In this document: positions 6,422 through 9,415 of the stretch, one piece after another
Numbering within the stretch: the first letter of the stretch is position 1
Layout: each line of letters begins with the position of its first letter
Source: Bacteroidota bacterium
GTDB lineage: Bacteria; Bacteroidota; Bacteroidia; Bacteroidales; FEN-979
NCBI GenBank assembly: GCA_026391755.1
Contig: JAPLDN010000421.1
Span: forward strand, 1 to 9,415
DNA length: 9,415 nucleotides
Direction: 5' to 3'
Notes under the pieces: model-generated
Told to the model about the DNA's origin: nothing
The model's database searches: none
What the model saw: only the letters and a program-made list of their open reading frames with translations
Translations under genes and position numbers: made by a program

Positions 6422-8446
6422 ATGGAAAGCAATACTGAGAAATTTAACATCCTCATTGTCGACGACAGACAGGAAAACCTGATCACTCTCGAAACTATTA
6501 TTACCAGCCCGGAACTCAATATCATCAAGGCCCTTTCGGGTAATGAAGCCCTGGCCATCATGATAGAACATGAAATTTCACTGGTTCTTCTCGATGTCAA
6601 CATGCCCGGCATGGATGGTTTTGAGACGGCGGAACTGATGAGAGGAAGCGAGCGAACAAAAAGTATTCCAATTATTTTTATCACTGCAACCTACCGTCAG
6701 CCAAAGCAGATCTTCAGGGGGTATGAGACCGGGGCGGTGGATTACCTGTACAAGCCCCTTGACCGGAAGATCCTTCAGAATAAGATCAGGGCCTATATCG
6801 ACTTCTTTAAGCAGAAGCATGCTTTGCAAATAGCAACCGTGGAGCTGCAGAACACGGTTACCGAACTTAATAAAGCAAGGCGGACCGCCGAAGTGGCCAC
6901 ACTTGCAAAAAGTTCATTCCTCGCTAATATGAGCCACGAGATCAGGACTCCTCTTAACGGGATCATCGGCATGACCGACCTTATGCTGATGGATGAGGAT
7001 CTTTCGCAACACTATAAAGAGCAGCTTTTCGATATCAAGCAGAGCGGAGAATCACTTCTTGAGATCATAAACGAAATCCTGGATATTTCAAAGATTGAAG
7101 CCGACAAGATCGAAATTGAGATTATCGAATTCAGCCTGAGGGAGCTGCTTGAATCGGTCGTCCACCTGCTTTCGGTAAAAACCTACCAGAAAAACCTTGC
7201 ATTTTTTTGTGAACACCCTGCCGGAATGCCTGATATTTTCCTGGGGGACCCGACAAGAATACGTCAGGTATTGATTAATCTCATAGGCAATGCACTGAAA
7301 TTCACCGAAAAGGGAAATATCTGCCTTAAAGTCGAGGTCCTTGAACATCTCGAGAATACCTATGTACTGAATTTTTCAGTAAAGGATACGGGTATCGGCA
7401 TACCTCCCGACAAACTTGAGAACCTGTTTGAATCTTATCACCAGGCCGATAAATCAACTACCCGTACTTACGGAGGTACAGGTCTTGGGCTTACTATTTC
7501 CAAGAAACTAGTGGAACTTATGGGCGGAAGAGTTATTGTAAACAGCAAGGTTGGCAGCGGCAGCACTTTCCAGTTTACTCTTACCCTGTTTAGTCCGATC
7601 CCTTCTGATAATGAACTAAAACTGGCCCTTCCTGATAAACTTAAAGGCTCCAGGGTGATTATTGCCGATGCCGAACCAAGTCATGCACGTCAAACTTCAG
7701 AATTCCTGATCGAATGGGGCTTTACCCCCGTAATTACTTCCTCTGTTGATGAATGTTGTCGAATGCTGACTGATTTGCACAACTCGGTCAAGGTTGTATT
7801 TATGGATCATTTGCTGCAGAATAGCCAAACCGGGAACCAGTTCCACGAGCTGCTTGAGGCCATGCCGGATGCACAAAAGCCCCAAATTGTCGTATTGCTC
7901 AGCAACAAATCAGTTCATGCCATACGTAAACTTGCTTCCGAGGGGATCAACAATTACCTGTTCAAACCGGTTCTTCAGCTTGAGCTGTTGAATATGCTTC
8001 AAAGGATATTAAAGCTTGAAACAAAACAGAAAAGCTCTGATTCCCGGATCATGGAGATCAGTAAATCAGGTCCGAAACTTAATATTCTTGTAGCTGAAGA
8101 CCAACCTATCAACCAGAGGATCATCGTGCAGTTGCTTGGGAAAAGGGGCTGGCAGGTAACTACAGCCACCAACGGTATTGAAGCCATGCATAAGGCACAT
8201 GAAACCGCTTTCGATATCATTCTTATGGATGTCATGATGCCTGAAATGGACGGGATAGAATCAACCCGCCTGATACGGCAGGATGCAGATGGGAAAAACT
8301 TCAAGACCCCGATAATAGCACTGACAGCCAATGCCATGAAAGGCGACAAAGAGAAGTGCATTGCTGCCGGCATGAATGATTATATTTCCAAACCCATAAA
8401 CCCGCAAGAGGTTTTCCAGACCATAGAGAAATATTATTTAAAGTGA
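6422..8446 (+). CDS. Soluble hybrid histidine kinase, REC-HisKA-HATPase-REC-REC
   Basis: A 674-residue phosphorelay protein without membrane segments or signal peptide. REC1 (about 8-128) has acidic Asp14/Asp15, phosphoacceptor Asp58 (LLDVNMPGMDG), Thr88 and Lys111. A helical linker, probably coiled coil (130-163), leads to HisKA with His172 (SHEIRTPLNGIIG). The HATPase domain has Asn290 (NLIGNALKFT), DTGIGIP (322-328) and GGTGLGL (351-357). REC2 (about 409-530) is divergent: Asp416, Asp462 (VVFMDHLLQN), Ser494 and Lys515 are in place, but the usual MPxMDG after the Asp is missing. REC3 (about 552-672) is canonical: Glu559/Asp560, Asp603 (LMDVMMPEMDG), Thr635, Lys657. There is no HPt or DNA-binding domain, so it may pass phosphate to a separate protein or work as a regulated phosphate sink. 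The frame extends to GTG 6398, but that codon overlaps the -7 box, so ATG 6422 is preferred. The Cache sensor gene starts 13 bp after the stop. Confidence 0.95.
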   Translation: MESNTEKFNILIVDDRQENLITLETIITSPELNIIKALSGNEALAIMIEHEISLVLLDVNMPGMDGFETAELMRGSERTKSIPIIFITATYRQPKQIFRGYETGAVDYLYKPLDRKILQNKIRAYIDFFKQKHALQIATVELQNTVTELNKARRTAEVATLAKSSFLANMSHEIRTPLNGIIGMTDLMLMDEDLSQHYKEQLFDIKQSGESLLEIINEILDISKIEADKIEIEIIEFSLRELLESVVHLLSVKTYQKNLAFFCEHPAGMPDIFLGDPTRIRQVLINLIGNALKFTEKGNICLKVEVLEHLENTYVLNFSVKDTGIGIPPDKLENLFESYHQADKSTTRTYGGTGLGLTISKKLVELMGGRVIVNSKVGSGSTFQFTLTLFSPIPSDNELKLALPDKLKGSRVIIADAEPSHARQTSEFLIEWGFTPVITSSVDECCRMLTDLHNSVKVVFMDHLLQNSQTGNQFHELLEAMPDAQKPQIVVLLSNKSVHAIRKLASEGINNYLFKPVLQLELLNMLQRILKLETKQKSSDSRIMEISKSGPKLNILVAEDQPINQRIIVQLLGKRGWQVTTATNGIEAMHKAHETAFDIILMDVMMPEMDGIESTRLIRQDADGKNFKTPIIALTANAMKGDKEKCIAAGMNDYISKPINPQEVFQTIEKYYLK

Positions 8447-8459
8447 AATCCAAAGGATT

Positions 8460-9415
8460 ATGACCAACAATTTTGGGAACAGGATCAGACGCTCAATCCT
8501 TGAATTTGATTACCGCACCCTGAAAAATATCGGCATAGGGAAAACCATGCTCCTTTACTTTCTGGCAATTTCGCTGATTCCCCTTGCGACACTCAGTTAC
8601 ATCAACTTCCGTAATTATTATATGGGATTGAGCATAATGGCAAAAAAGGCCCTGTTCACAACTTCTCAGCTCCGGATCAATTATCTCAACACCTATTTTA
8701 CCGATCTCAACACTTACCTGGGCGAAATGGCCAGGGATAAAAATCATATCTTTTTTTTCGAACATCTTACCGAATACGGCGGTGAGAGCGGGTTAAAAAA
8801 CACAGCGGCCGGAAAGGGCAAATACCAGGAGTTTGCCGACAACCTGCGTTTCGAGATACAGAGAAGCTGGATCCCCGACGGTATTCATAACATCTGCTTC
8901 ACCGATCTGAAGGGGAATCTTGTGTTCGAACTTAACAAAAGTTCTGATTTCGGGAAAAATCTTTTCAATTCTGAACTTTCAGGGACAAGGTTTGCCAGGA
9001 TGACTAAAAAGGTTATTACCGAGGACAAGCCAATGTTTTCCGACCTGGAGTTCTATCCCCCGGGGAACCATGAAGCCTATGGATTTCTGGGTTGCCCTGT
9101 AACCGATCTTAACGGGACTAAAATAGGTGTACTAACGCTCCAGATTTCCACGGAGAAGATAGATAAGATCATTCAATATGGTGTCGGCTTCGGCGCTTCC
9201 GGCCATGTTTACATTGTCGGCATCGACCTGGTCATGCGCTCAAACAGCAACATCAGCGGCAAGAGCCCTATCCTTAATACGCCCGAGATCAATGAAAGGA
9301 CCAGGATCTGGCAGGAATATAAAGCTAACAACCTGATCCTGAAACCCGACGGAGATCCGATACGGGAAGAGGTTTCCATTTACCCTACCAGCCAGGGGAA
9401 AATAGTTATAGGGAT
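8460..9415 (+). CDS. Membrane-anchored Cache-domain sensor, N-terminal part (cut by window edge)
   Basis: My translation from ATG 8460 is open to the right edge (318 codons). Residues 1-28 are basic and cytoplasmic, and residues 29-48 (MLLYFLAISLIPLATLSYIN) form the first membrane helix. A long extracytoplasmic part follows: an alpha-helical stretch (55-100), then strands ICFTDLKGNLVFEL (145-158), GFLGCPVTDLNGTKIGVLTL (208-227) and GASGHVYIVGIDLVMRSNS (245-263). The last pattern, G-x-x-G-x-x-Y-x-V-x-x-D-x-x-M-R-S, is characteristic of double-Cache domains that bind small ligands. The output domain is beyond the edge; it could be a histidine kinase, an adenylate/guanylate cyclase, a PP2C phosphatase or a chemoreceptor. 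The 13-bp gap from the hybrid kinase implies one operon and perhaps one pathway. AAGGA lies just 2 nt before the ATG, too close to act as a normal ribosome-binding site. Confidence 0.88.
   Translation, partial: MTNNFGNRIRRSILEFDYRTLKNIGIGKTMLLYFLAISLIPLATLSYINFRNYYMGLSIMAKKALFTTSQLRINYLNTYFTDLNTYLGEMARDKNHIFFFEHLTEYGGESGLKNTAAGKGKYQEFADNLRFEIQRSWIPDGIHNICFTDLKGNLVFELNKSSDFGKNLFNSELSGTRFARMTKKVITEDKPMFSDLEFYPPGNHEAYGFLGCPVTDLNGTKIGVLTLQISTEKIDKIIQYGVGFGASGHVYIVGIDLVMRSNSNISGKSPILNTPEINERTRIWQEYKANNLILKPDGDPIREEVSIYPTSQGKIVIG

Noticed and set aside
8453..8457. AAGGA as a Shine-Dalgarno site for the Cache-sensor gene
   Set aside because: It is just 2 nt from the ATG, too close for normal ribosome pairing, and other genes here lack such sites.

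Overview
The window looks like a chromosomal piece of a member of the Bacteroidota. The evidence is a glutamine-rich, acidic RpoN of the Bacteroidota type, an OmpW/PorT-like small outer-membrane barrel, a LytS-type kinase, a FucP/NagP-type sugar permease beside a sugar nucleotidyltransferase, start codons without Shine-Dalgarno sequences, and repeated TAnnTTTG -7 promoter boxes (once with a TTTG -33 element at 19 bp). I cannot fix the family or genus. No rRNA, tRNA, CRISPR array, insertion sequence or phage gene is visible, and no stretch over 300 bases lacks a gene.

Layout. Positions 1-1016 (minus) hold a four-helix LytS/YehU-type histidine kinase cut by the left edge. Divergent from it, rpoN (1171-2670) and a PAP2-like membrane protein (2683-3297) form an apparent operon. 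This meets, with no spacer, a convergent outer-membrane beta-barrel gene (3298-4005, minus). Then comes a minus-strand sugar unit: a FucP/NagP-type permease (4986-6335), a 7-bp-periodic repeat block with a 13-bp perfect hairpin (4902-4980), and a sugar-phosphate nucleotidyltransferase (4053-4894). Both genes of this unit are broken: the permease by one in-frame TAA, the transferase by a frame change with apparent loss of about 20 residues. Divergent from the permease, sharing an 86-bp intergenic region with interleaved promoters, is a soluble REC-HisKA-HATPase-REC-REC hybrid kinase (6422-8446), followed after 13 bp by the N-terminal part of a membrane-anchored Cache-domain sensor (8460 to the right edge).

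How it fits together. The right-hand pair suggests a signalling module in which a membrane sensor reads an extracytoplasmic cue and a soluble hybrid kinase with three receiver domains processes it; that link is inferred only from adjacency. The sugar unit reads as a decaying or mis-assembled hexose/N-acetylhexosamine uptake and activation locus. I found no clearly undescribed system; the best leads are the double lesion, the heptameric repeat, the interleaved promoters and the zero-gap convergent pair.
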